Below are positions 1 through 6,341 of a stretch of 9,153 nt of DNA, piece after piece (position 1 is the first letter of the stretch; every line of letters begins with the position of its first letter). This DNA is from Spirochaetaceae bacterium (GTDB lineage Bacteria > Spirochaetota > Spirochaetia > SZUA-6 > Bin103). The position numbers were made by a program, and so were the translations under genes. The DNA is taken from positions 1 through 9,153 of the forward strand of contig JAPPNY010000221.1 of assembly GCA_028818385.1 (NCBI GenBank). The letters are read 5' to 3'. A model generated the notes under the pieces. The model had not been told where the DNA came from. It made no database searches and saw only the letters and a program-made list of their open reading frames with translations.

Positions 1-469
1 CAAATCGGCGGACGCGCCTACTTTTTCTCCACTCCTGCGCGAATATGCCGGGGTACACGGAGGCATCCGCATTCGGCTCGTACGATGCGAACACGTTGGG
101 CAACAGCGTTTCGCCGTTCACCGGTATGGTGAGGCCCCACTGGCGCATGTACTCGTCGTTGATCCAGCCGGGATCGCCGGGAATCACCAGGGTGCCGCCG
201 TAGACGCCGATCTGATGGGCCGGCGCGATGACGATCGGATCGTTCGGCAGGCGCTCGCCGACCGGCGGCAGGTCGCCTGAGGCCACCAGCGCGGCAAGCA
301 CCGGCGCCTCGCCATACGTCAGCGTGTGCCCGGTAGCCGCCTCGAATTCGGCGGGGGAGTTGTACTGCACCGGCACGCCCGACCCTGCGAAGTCGTCGGC
401 ATGTGCGAGCGTGACGAACAGCGGCAGCGCTGCCGCGACCAGAATAAGTCTCTTCAGGAGTGTTTTCAT
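1..469 (-). CDS. ABC transporter solute-binding protein, family 5 (peptide/nickel type), N-terminal part
   Basis: This is the 5' part of a periplasmic binding protein that would capture a peptide, sugar or similar solute for an ABC importer. The start ATG at 469-467 follows AGAGG with five bases of spacing. Residues 1-24 form a signal peptide: a basic MKTLLKR start, a hydrophobic core, then AHA before DD as a likely SPase I site; there is no lipobox cysteine. The mature start, with YNSPAEFEAATG, LPPVGERLP and QIGVYGGTL, resembles family 5 (SBP_bac_5) proteins. The frame of the ATG stays open to the window edge, but after about residue 138 (VY) it stops looking like the family. The expected HIR-x-GV motif instead appears one frame over at about 25-48 and soon meets a TAG at 20-18. 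A base is therefore probably missing near 48-56, either a contig-end error or a real pseudogene. It lies 40 bases downstream of the sialidase and is probably co-transcribed with it. The substrate is unknown. Confidence 0.72.
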   Translation of the reverse strand, partial: MKTLLKRLILVAAALPLFVTLAHADDFAGSGVPVQYNSPAEFEAATGHTLTYGEAPVLAALVASGDLPPVGERLPNDPIVIAPAHQIGVYGGTLVIPGDPGWINDEYMRQWGLTIPVNGETLLPNVFASYEPNADASVYPGIFAQEWRKSRRVRRF

Positions 470-509
470 GGATACCTCTGCGGGACCTTCTCAGACCCGC
501 CAAGGGGCG

Positions 510-1601
510 TCAACGGCTGCCGGCGACGTCCGCGCCGCGTGTGAGCCACTCCAGGTTGAAGCGTGCCAGGGTCAGCCGATCGTAGGGGTCGTTGGCGGAA
601 CCGCTCTCGTACAGGCAGCAGACCATCCCGTCGTCCGCCACGCACAGATCGGAGTAGGCCGCCGCGCCCTCGTTCAGCACCCGCCCCAGCGGCCAGCTCC
701 GGCATCCGTCGTAGCTGAGGCGCACGGTCATGCGGCGCCGGGTGGTCGCCGCGGGGTTGCTGAACAGGATCCGCTGGCGTCCGTCGGTGCCGGGGTAGCG
801 GCACAGACTCGCCTGACAGATCGGCTCGGGCAGCGCCACGTCGCGCACGATCGGAGAGAACGTCTCGCCGCCGTCGTTGCTCCACGCCACGGCACGGTGA
901 TGGCCGCCCCCGGCATCGCGCAGGATGCTCTTGTTGCGGCAGTTGAGGCACAGCCAGCCGTCCTCGGTCTGCACTGCGATCGACTCGTTGGTGCCCTCGT
1001 CGGCGCTGCCGCCGATGGTCCAGGTCGCGCCGTGGTCGTCGGAGTAGATGACGTGGGAGTGGTAGGGATCCTGCGCCTCGTGGTGGCGGGCGACGATGTG
1101 GTCGCAGGGGATCAGGAGGCGGCCGGAGGCGAGCTGAATGCCGTGGCCGGGACCAGTGGCGTACCAGGTCCAGTCGGGCTGCTTGACCTGTGCCGTGATC
1201 TCGACCGGCTCCTCCCAGGTGGCGCCGTCGTCGTGGCTGGCGGTGACCCAGACCGTGCGCGGCGCCTGCCCCTGGCAGATCATGCGCTCGTCGCCGTCGC
1301 GGCGGTTCTTGCAGAACGGCAGCCAGATGCTTCCGGTGTCGCGGTCCACCACCGGCGCGGGATTGCCGCACACCCAGTCCGGCTCGGTGGCCACGAGCTG
1401 GGGCGGGGCGAAGGTCCTGCCGTGATCGCTTGAGCGCCGGACCAGCAGGTCGATCTGGTCGGAGTCCCCGCCGGTGTACTTGCGGGCCTCGCAGAATGCC
1501 AGCACGGTGCCGGCGGCGGTCACCGTGAGAGCGGGAATGCGGTAACGGAAATAGCCGTCCTCGCCGCTGATCCAGAGTTGTTGGGTGTCGAGTCGCTGCA
1601 T
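510..1601 (-). CDS. Exo-alpha-sialidase (neuraminidase), GH33 family
   Basis: A 363-residue six-bladed propeller enzyme predicted to hydrolyse terminal sialic acids from glycans. An RIP motif (YRIPAL, Arg21) opens the fold. Asp boxes follow at about 57-64 (SSDHGRTF), 122-129, 187-194 and 241-248, with a degenerate one at 296-303 (SYDGCRSW, Cys for Gly). The catalytic set looks complete: Arg21, Arg222 and about Arg288 as the carboxylate-binding triad, Asp46 or Asp48 as acid/base, Tyr316 (AAYSDL) as nucleophile, and Glu206 as its partner. From memory, the spacing of Glu206, Arg222, Arg288 and Tyr316 matches the Micromonospora sialidase. The start at 1601 is chosen because the first strand begins at once; the open frame extends upstream but would run into the divergent acetyltransferase and carries no family sequence. 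There is no signal peptide and no clear ribosome site. The family call is secure, but activity on sialic acid rather than a related sugar is inferred. Confidence 0.88.
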   Translation of the reverse strand: MQRLDTQQLWISGEDGYFRYRIPALTVTAAGTVLAFCEARKYTGGDSDQIDLLVRRSSDHGRTFAPPQLVATEPDWVCGNPAPVVDRDTGSIWLPFCKNRRDGDERMICQGQAPRTVWVTASHDDGATWEEPVEITAQVKQPDWTWYATGPGHGIQLASGRLLIPCDHIVARHHEAQDPYHSHVIYSDDHGATWTIGGSADEGTNESIAVQTEDGWLCLNCRNKSILRDAGGGHHRAVAWSNDGGETFSPIVRDVALPEPICQASLCRYPGTDGRQRILFSNPAATTRRRMTVRLSYDGCRSWPLGRVLNEGAAAYSDLCVADDGMVCCLYESGSANDPYDRLTLARFNLEWLTRGADVAGSR

Positions 1602-1686
1602 GGGACGCCGATTATGCCACCGCTCGTCCGGGGGCGTTGCCGGCCCGGTTGTTGCCGACCGGGTTGTGGAAGTAGTAGAGCAGGCC
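1602..1686. promoter_or_regulatory. Divergent promoter region between sialidase and acetyltransferase genes
   Basis: These 85 bases separate two divergent genes, so promoters for both should lie here. A 6-bp inverted repeat, CCCGGT at 1644-1649 and ACCGGG at 1658-1663 with an 8-base spacer, sits near the middle and could be an operator, although such short GC repeats arise easily by chance. On the minus strand, CATAAT at 1616-1611 ends nine bases before the sialidase ATG. If it is a -10 box, the transcript would be nearly leaderless, which would fit the absent ribosome site. No good -35 box accompanies it. Neither element is established. Confidence 0.35.
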
Positions 1687-2412
1687 ATGCACACGCGAAC
1701 CTCTCTGACCCGCGATCTGCGCACGCTCGGGGTACGCGACGGCGACACGCTGTTCGTCCACTCATCCTTCAAGAGCCTGGGCGAGGTGGCCGGCGGCGCG
1801 CAGTCGGTCGTCGATGCCCTGATGGACGCGGTCGGCGACGGGCTGCTGCTGATGCCGTCCTTCAACCTGGACGGAGGGCGCGACTGGCGGGCGGCGAGCT
1901 GGGATGTGGAGAACGCGCCGTCATCGGTCGGCTGGCTTACCGAGTTCTTCCGCCGGATGCCGGGAACGGTGCGGTCGGACCACTACTCGCACTCCGTCGC
2001 CGCGCGGGGCAGGGAGGCCGAGAGCTTCGTGGACGGCCACCGCCGCGGCGAGGGGCTTCCTTCCCCCTGGGACCGTCCGCCGTGGGGCCGGACCTACGGG
2101 ACGCACTCGCCCATGATCCGCGCCCGCGACCGGGACGGGCGCCTCTTGATGCTGGGCGTGGACTACCACTCGTCGACCTACGTGCACGTGGTGGAGGCGA
2201 TGTGGTGGGAGGAGCGGCGGCAGTCCGACCCGCGGGCGCGGTTCATGGGGCTCGACCGGCCGCGCCTGGGGGAGCTGTGGGATCGCACAGGCCGCCTGCG
2301 GCGGGGGCTGATCGGAGACGCCGGGTGCCGGCTGTTCGGGATCCGCGACTACGTCGACACCCTGCTCGGCGTGGTGCGCGGCACGGGGACGCGATGGATC
2401 ACCAGGAGCTGA
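1687..2412 (+). CDS. AAC(3)-family N-acetyltransferase
   Basis: A 241-residue cytoplasmic protein of the antibiotic N-acetyltransferase (AAC(3)) fold, which transfers acetyl from acetyl-CoA to an amine. Family signatures are in order: VHSSFKSLG at 24-32 followed by GG at 36-37, LLLMPSF at 53-59, SVGWLTEFFRRMPG at 80-93, RSDHYSHSV at 96-104, then MLGV at 155-158 and STYVHVVE at 163-170, where His167 and Glu170 fall in the conserved active-site stretch. The start ATG at 1687 is preceded by only a weak AGCAGG. The open frame reaches back to about 1585, but the extra residues look non-homologous and would overlap the divergent sialidase. It is somewhat shorter than typical members, mainly at the C-terminus. 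The gene overlaps the dipeptidase-like gene by 19 bases. Many environmental members of this family are not resistance enzymes, so the substrate is left open. Confidence 0.85.
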   Translation: MHTRTSLTRDLRTLGVRDGDTLFVHSSFKSLGEVAGGAQSVVDALMDAVGDGLLLMPSFNLDGGRDWRAASWDVENAPSSVGWLTEFFRRMPGTVRSDHYSHSVAARGREAESFVDGHRRGEGLPSPWDRPPWGRTYGTHSPMIRARDRDGRLLMLGVDYHSSTYVHVVEAMWWEERRQSDPRARFMGLDRPRLGELWDRTGRLRRGLIGDAGCRLFGIRDYVDTLLGVVRGTGTRWITRS

Positions 2413-3326
2413 TCGTCATCAACGGCGCCGAGGTACTGGCACGGCCGGACGAGCGCGGCGCCTACTGGCAGCGCATCCGGGCCGGCGGCACCACGGCCTT
2501 CGCGGCGACGACCGTTCGGGCACAGCTTCCGGCGTGGTTCAGGCGGTTCCGCGACGACGACACGCTCCTGCACGTGACCGAGCCGTGCCACGTCCGCGAG
2601 GCCAAGGCGGACGGACGGCTCGGCGTCATCTTCCACGCGCAGAAGCCGCCGCCGGAGTTGGCCGACGATCCCGACGAGGCGTGGAACCTGCAGCGGCTCG
2701 GCATCCGCATGCTGCAGCTCACCTACAACGAGCACAGCCCGTTCGGCGACGGCTGCCTGGAGCCGACCGACGCGGGTCTGAGCGATGCGGGCGTTCGGGC
2801 GGTGCGGGCGGCGAACGAGGCCGGGATCCTGATCGACGTGTCGCACGCCGGGCACCGGACCGCGATGGACATAGTCGCGGCATCGTCGGCGCCGGTCGTT
2901 GCCAGTCACTGCAACGCGGACGCGGTCTGCCGCAATCCGCGCAATCTTCGGGACGAGGCGATCGCGGCGATCGCCGGTTGCGGGGGCGTGATCGGCGTCA
3001 CCGCCTTTCCGAGCATGGTCCGCTGGCAGGACCCGACGCTGGAGCAGATGCTCGACCACTTCGACCACCTCGCCGCGCTGGTAGGGGCCGAGCACGTTGG
3101 CTTCGGGCTGGACTTCTGCTCGATCCCGCAGGAGAGCTGGGACTCCGGCCGCTTCAGCCCGGCGGCGTACCCGCCGCCGCCCTGGGTCTTCCCCGCCGGC
3201 ATCGCCGGCCCGGAGGAGGTGCCCAACCTGACCGCGGGCCTGGCCCGGCGCGGCTACGGCGAGGCGGAGGTCCGCGGCATCATGGGAGCGAACCTGCTGC
3301 GGCTGTTCGAGACGGTCTGGCGCTGA
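2394..3326 (+). CDS. Membrane dipeptidase-like protein (peptidase M19 family), atypical metal site
   Basis: A 310-residue TIM-barrel amidohydrolase-type protein of the M19 (renal dipeptidase) family. The family core is clear: RLGIRMLQLTYNEHSPFGDG at 101-120, GLSDAG at 128-133, ILIDVSHAG at 145-153, VVASHCNA at 168-175, PRN at 182-184, GFGLDF at 236-241 and NLLRLFE at 300-306. By alignment from memory with the human enzyme, His151, His172, Arg183 and Asp240 are kept, but the N-terminal HxD metal ligands are absent (the protein opens LIVINGAEVLARP) and the bridging Glu is Gln83 (HAQ). This matches an uncharacterised M19 subgroup with INGLE-like starts, so classical dipeptidase activity should not be assumed. 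ATG 2394 lies inside the acetyltransferase gene (19-base overlap), implying coupled translation. No signal peptide is visible, so it is probably cytoplasmic. It converges on the permease gene with 25 bases between. Confidence 0.85.
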   Translation: MDHQELIVINGAEVLARPDERGAYWQRIRAGGTTAFAATTVRAQLPAWFRRFRDDDTLLHVTEPCHVREAKADGRLGVIFHAQKPPPELADDPDEAWNLQRLGIRMLQLTYNEHSPFGDGCLEPTDAGLSDAGVRAVRAANEAGILIDVSHAGHRTAMDIVAASSAPVVASHCNADAVCRNPRNLRDEAIAAIAGCGGVIGVTAFPSMVRWQDPTLEQMLDHFDHLAALVGAEHVGFGLDFCSIPQESWDSGRFSPAAYPPPPWVFPAGIAGPEEVPNLTAGLARRGYGEAEVRGIMGANLLRLFETVWR

Positions 3327-3351
3327 CGCCGGCCGTGGCGGCCCGGGCCGA

Positions 3352-4275
3352 TCAGCCCTTCAGCGACCCCAGCATCACGCCCTTGACGAAGTATTTCTGC
3401 AGGAACGGGTAGATGAAGACGATGGGTCCGATGGTGAGCAGGACGGTGGCAGCCTGCGCCGCCTTCGGCGGGATGCGCATCAGCTCCCGGAACTGCTCGG
3501 ACTGGCGCAGCTCCTCGGTCAGCTCGGAGATGAACTGATCGGTCTGCAGCAGGCTGAGGTCCATCATCAGGTCGCGGATCAGTTCCTGCAGCACGCGCTT
3601 GTCGTCGTCGTGGACGTAGATCAGCGGCAGGAAGAAATCGTTCCAGTGATAGACCGCCGAGAACAGCGCGATGGTGGCCAGCGCCGGCTTCGACAGCGGG
3701 ATGATGATCTGGAACAGCACGCGCCAATAGCCGGCGCCGTCGATGACCGCGGATTCCTCCAGGGATTCGTCGATCGTCATCAGGAAGTTGCGGCAGATGA
3801 TGATGTAGAAGACGCTCATCGCCGGCAGCAATAACAGGACGAGCCGGGTGTTGATCAGGTCGAGCCGGCGCACGACCAGGTAGGTGGGGACCAGGCCGCC
3901 CTGGAAGAACAGGGTGAACACGAACAGGAACGTCAGCACCGCGCGGCCGGGCAGCAGCGTCTTGGACAGCGCGTAGGCGGCGCTGAAGGTGACCAGCAGG
4001 GTCAGTGCGGTGCCCACCACCGTGCGGAAGATGGTGTTGAAGTAGGCCAGCCCGATCGTGTCGTCCTGCAGGACGAATCCCCACGCCTCCGTGTGCCAGG
4101 CGTCCAGCCAGATCTTCAGCCGCAGGCTGTTGACCGCGTCGATGGAGGAGAACGACTGCAGGATCAGCGTCCAGAACGGATAGGCGATCGACAGCGCGAA
4201 CAGCGCCAGCAACAGGTAGTTGGTGCTGTCGAACACCTTGCCGGAGACCGACGTGCGGCTTGCTACCAGAGCCAT
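3352..4275 (-). CDS. Sugar ABC transporter permease, YtcP/LplC type
   Basis: A 307-residue inner-membrane permease of the CUT1 (MalG-like) class, one half of the channel of an oligosaccharide importer. Hydrophobic segments lie at about 19-40, 84-104, 112-130, 145-162, 193-215 and 276-293. The EAA loop that contacts the ATPase is at 173-192 (EESAVIDGAGYWRVLFQIII), followed by PLSKPALA and a conserved WNDFF at 211-215. The hydrophilic stretch at 221-270 before the last helix and the FVKGVMLGSLKG ending are typical of the YtcP/LplC branch. The gene starts six bases after the stop of the partner permease and is surely in the same operon; the ribosome site is weak, which suggests coupled translation. 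No intrinsic terminator is evident in the 25 bases before the convergent dipeptidase gene. The substrate cannot be read from the sequence. Confidence 0.92.
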   Translation of the reverse strand: MALVASRTSVSGKVFDSTNYLLLALFALSIAYPFWTLILQSFSSIDAVNSLRLKIWLDAWHTEAWGFVLQDDTIGLAYFNTIFRTVVGTALTLLVTFSAAYALSKTLLPGRAVLTFLFVFTLFFQGGLVPTYLVVRRLDLINTRLVLLLLPAMSVFYIIICRNFLMTIDESLEESAVIDGAGYWRVLFQIIIPLSKPALATIALFSAVYHWNDFFLPLIYVHDDDKRVLQELIRDLMMDLSLLQTDQFISELTEELRQSEQFRELMRIPPKAAQAATVLLTIGPIVFIYPFLQKYFVKGVMLGSLKG

Positions 4276-4281
4276 CGGGGT

Positions 4282-5262
4282 CTACCAGACACTGAAGTCG
4301 CTGTAGCGCCGGGTGATCTGGTTGACGATGACCAGCAGCACCAGGCCCAGCACGTTCTGAAACAGTCCGACCGCGGTGGTGTAATCGAAGTTGCCGTCCT
4401 GGATCCCGCCCCGATAGATGTAGGTTTCCATGATGTCGCCGACCTCGTAGACGACCGGGTTGTACATCATGAACACGTGCTCGAAGCTCTGTTCGAAGAG
4501 ATTGCCCAGCCGCAGCAGGAACAGGATGGTGATCACGGGCACCAGCGACGGCAGCGTGATGTGGACGGCGTTCTGCCAGCGGCTGGTGCCGTCGATCGCG
4601 CCTGCCTCGTAGAGTTGCGGATCGATCCCGGACAGGGCGGCCAGGTAGATGATCGATCCCCAGCCCACGCTCTGCCAGATGGCGGTGCCCACCAGCAACG
4701 CCCGGAACGTCTCCACGTTGGTGAACCAGTTGACCGGATCCATGCCGAGCTGCGTGAACAGCCACCCGGCGAAACCCGTGTTCGGCGACAGGACCTCCCG
4801 CAGGATGCCGGACAGCACCACCCAGGACATGAAGTGGGGGAGATAGCCGATCGACTGCACGGTGCGCTTGTAGACGGTGTGCCGCACCTCGTTGAGCAGC
4901 AGCGCCAGGACGATCGGTGCGGGAAACGTGATCGCGAGGTGCAGCAGGCTAAGGACGAAGTTGTTGCGGAAGATGCGGTAGAAGAACGGATCCTGGAACA
5001 GGCGGCGGAAGTGGGCGAAGTCGTTCCAGGCGCTGCCCAGGATGCCGTCGTAGAAGTTGAAGTCCAGAAACGAGATCGACACGCCCCAGATCGGCGCGTA
5101 CTTGAACACCGCCAACAGCGCGAACGCCATCAGCAGCAGTCCGTAGAACGAGCGCATGCGCCACGCCCTGGCACGGGTCTGCCGCCGCAGGATGCGCTTG
5201 TAGCCGGCCCGCGACTCGTCGCTTGACAGGTGAGGCGCGGTCTGGGGTGCGATGTTCGCCAT
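4282..5262 (-). CDS. Sugar ABC transporter permease, LplB type
   Basis: A 326-residue inner-membrane permease (MalF-like, LplB branch) that pairs with the next gene to form the transmembrane channel. A basic N-terminal tail (YKRILRRQTRARAWRMR) precedes the first helix at about 39-56 and contains no signal sequence. Further helices lie near 103-125, 140-157, 185-208, 236-253 and 295-315. The family-typical KYAPIWGVSISF and NNFVLSLLHL are at 54-65 and 100-109. The EAA loop is at 219-238 (EAGAIDGTSRWQNAVHITLP). The C-terminal part, YNPVVYEVGDIMETYIYR and then the RRYSDFSVW end, is characteristic of LplB proteins. ATG 5262 has no evident Shine-Dalgarno. No binding protein or ATPase gene adjoins it; upstream lies a GC hairpin and the DUF4019 gene. 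Confidence 0.92.
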   Translation of the reverse strand: MANIAPQTAPHLSSDESRAGYKRILRRQTRARAWRMRSFYGLLLMAFALLAVFKYAPIWGVSISFLDFNFYDGILGSAWNDFAHFRRLFQDPFFYRIFRNNFVLSLLHLAITFPAPIVLALLLNEVRHTVYKRTVQSIGYLPHFMSWVVLSGILREVLSPNTGFAGWLFTQLGMDPVNWFTNVETFRALLVGTAIWQSVGWGSIIYLAALSGIDPQLYEAGAIDGTSRWQNAVHITLPSLVPVITILFLLRLGNLFEQSFEHVFMMYNPVVYEVGDIMETYIYRGGIQDGNFDYTTAVGLFQNVLGLVLLVIVNQITRRYSDFSVW

Positions 5263-5296
5263 GTAGGGGAAAGAGCCGGAAGCCGCGCGATCCTAC

Positions 5297-5316
5297 GCCG
5301 GCCGGGGCCGGCCGGC
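5297..5316 (-). terminator. Strong GC hairpin between the DUF4019 gene and the permease operon
   Basis: A perfect 9-bp inverted repeat, GCCGGCCGG and CCGGCCGGC, is separated by two bases; as RNA it would fold as an 8-bp stem with a 4-base loop. It lies in the 94-base gap after the DUF4019 stop (5357) and 34 bases upstream of the lplB-type start (5262). No run of T follows on the minus strand, so it is not a standard intrinsic terminator. It could be a Rho-dependent or attenuating structure, or an mRNA stabiliser. The rest of the gap (5263-5356) shows no promoter I can defend. Confidence 0.35.
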
Positions 5317-5356
5317 AAGGTGAACCGCCGCGCTGCCCCGGTCCTTCACGCCGCCG

Positions 5357-5704
5357 CTACTGGATGAAGTAGCCGCTGACCCTCCACGCGTCGCCGTCCC
5401 AGGAGGCCGTGACGGTTTCCGTCGCCGCCTTCTTGCGGGCGTAGGAAGCGGCGAAGCGCATCACCCAGTAGCGGCCGTCCGGCGCGCCGGGAAGCGTCTC
5501 GTGGTAGTCGGCGCCGTCGAGGGATCGCGATTGCGGAGCGCCCATCGGTTCCAGCGCCGAGCGCAGCGACTTTGCAAGCTGGCCCGGGCTCACCGCTCCG
5601 CGCATCAGCGCCGAGCCGCCTTCCCAGCACGCTTGGTACTCGCCCGAGTCCAGAAGCGCCAGCCACTCCCTGGCTGCCGCTTCCGCATCGTCCCGTTCAG
5701 CCAT
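5357..5704 (-). CDS. DUF4019 family protein
   Basis: A 115-residue protein whose whole length fits DUF4019. It has a helical start with AAAREWLALLDSGEYQACWE at about 9-28, a VSPGQLAKSLR segment at 38-48, then a beta-rich half with PMGAPQSRSL at 53-62, LPGAPDGRYWVMRF at 71-84, TETVTASWDGDAWRV at 95-109 and a terminal GYFIQ. The molecular function of this family is unknown. Many members carry a signal peptide, but this one starts MAERDDAEAA and has none, so it is probably cytoplasmic. ATG 5704 follows GAGGAG with five bases of spacing, one of the best ribosome sites in the window, and starts only nine bases after the PIN toxin stop. It is therefore the third gene of the toxin-antitoxin operon, possibly a passenger. 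It precedes a GC hairpin. Confidence 0.8.
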   Translation of the reverse strand: MAERDDAEAAAREWLALLDSGEYQACWEGGSALMRGAVSPGQLAKSLRSALEPMGAPQSRSLDGADYHETLPGAPDGRYWVMRFAASYARKKAATETVTASWDGDAWRVSGYFIQ

Positions 5705-5713
5705 CCTCGCTCC

Positions 5714-6100
5714 TCACCAACATGTCTCGACCGGATATCGATCGAGACTTCGGTCCGACGTCAACAGGCTCATGCCGGATGCCATCGCCTGAGCGACGAG
5801 CAGACGGTCGAACGGATCCCGGTGGATCCACGGCAGGTCGATCAGCCCCTGCAGATGCGACTTGTCGATGGGCAGCCACTCGACGCGGTTCCGCATCATC
5901 TCTCGATCCGCGGTCGCCTGCCAGCCGGTGGCCAGTCGCAGCTTGCCGATCGACACCTTGATGCAGATCTCCCAATAGCTCGCCGCGCTCAGGAACAGGT
6001 CGTGCTCGCTCGATTCGAGGAAGGAGCGCGCCTCGGCGCTGAGCTTCTGCGGCGCATCCATGCTCCACAGGAATACCTGCGTATCGATCAGGAGTCGGAT
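5714..6100 (-). CDS. PIN-domain toxin (VapC-like ribonuclease) with non-standard start
   Basis: A PIN-domain nuclease of about 128 residues, predicted to cleave RNA when freed from its antitoxin. Counting from the ATC at 6100-6098, the four acidic metal ligands are Asp6 (LLIDTQVFLW), Glu44 (SYWEICIK), Asp98 (HRDPFDRLLVAQA) and Asp116 (LLTSDRSL). The family normally opens M-R-L-L-x-D; here the M position reads ATC, and no ATG, GTG or TTG occurs further up in this frame across the antitoxin gene. The first ordinary start is the ATG at 6061, which would remove Asp6 and the first strand. A GGAG ten bases before the ATC could serve it. The reading frame overlaps the antitoxin end by 13 bases. Either initiation is at ATC or another rare codon such as CTG at 6091, or the start was lost by mutation or sequencing error. 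The family is certain; the start is not. Confidence 0.82.
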   Translation of the reverse strand: MRLLIDTQVFLWSMDAPQKLSAEARSFLESSEHDLFLSAASYWEICIKVSIGKLRLATGWQATADREMMRNRVEWLPIDKSHLQGLIDLPWIHRDPFDRLLVAQAMASGMSLLTSDRSLDRYPVETCW

Positions 6101-6327
6101 GGCGCGTACGCTCCGAAATCGTCGATCTCGGCGTTGAAGTCCTCGGCCATGTACTCCACCAGCCCGGGCGCCCCGCCCAGCCTTCGCGGCTGCGGCGTTC
6201 CGTCGATGGCGACCAGCCGCACCACCGGCCTGTCGCCGCGCGCAATGATCACCTCTTCACCAGCCTGTGCCCGGTGGATCAAGCGCGACAGGTGGGTCTT
6301 GGCCTCGTGCACGGTCACTTGTGCCAT
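6088..6327 (-). CDS. Phd/YefM-family antitoxin
   Basis: A 79-residue antitoxin that should bind its operator through the N-terminal fold and neutralise the PIN toxin through its C-terminal tail. The start MAQVTVHEAKTHLSRLIHRA, then GEEVIIARGDRPVVRLV at about 24-40, is the classic Phd/YefM pattern. The tail is acidic (YMAEDFNAEIDDFG, about 59-72), typical of the toxin-wrapping segment. ATG 6327 is chosen because it gives the family's usual N-terminus; an in-frame GTG at 6339 would add four residues (MSRT) and abut the operator. No strong ribosome site precedes either. The stop at 6090-6088 lies within the start of the toxin reading frame, so translation is probably coupled. A tandem palindrome directly upstream is the likely autoregulatory site. 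Confidence 0.9.
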   Translation of the reverse strand: MAQVTVHEAKTHLSRLIHRAQAGEEVIIARGDRPVVRLVAIDGTPQPRRLGGAPGLVEYMAEDFNAEIDDFGAYAPSDS

Positions 6328-6341
6328 GGTGCGACTCACGA

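Noticed and set aside
228..1433. Long plus-strand open frame opposite the sialidase and binding-protein genes
   Set aside because: It lacks family motifs and is antisense to a clear GH33 gene; GC-rich genes often leave such open frames on the other strand.
1611..1616. CATAAT as a firm -10 box for a leaderless sialidase transcript
   Set aside because: The distance to the ATG fits, but no -35-like hexamer lies 16-18 bases upstream, so it is only noted within the intergenic entry.
1687..2412. Aminoglycoside resistance gene
   Set aside because: The fold is AAC(3)-like, but the environmental context, short length and operon with an M19 protein give no support for a resistance role.
3327..3351. 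Shared terminator between the convergent dipeptidase-like and permease genes
   Set aside because: The 25 bases are GC-rich but contain no clean inverted repeat or T-run.
3254..4765. Long minus-strand open frame across both permease genes
   Set aside because: It is in a different frame from two well-recognised permeases and reads as low-complexity Arg/Gly/Ala-rich sequence.
4093..5226. Long plus-strand open frame opposite the permeases
   Set aside because: It is rich in Gln, Arg and Asp with no domain pattern, as expected for the reverse complement of membrane-protein codons.
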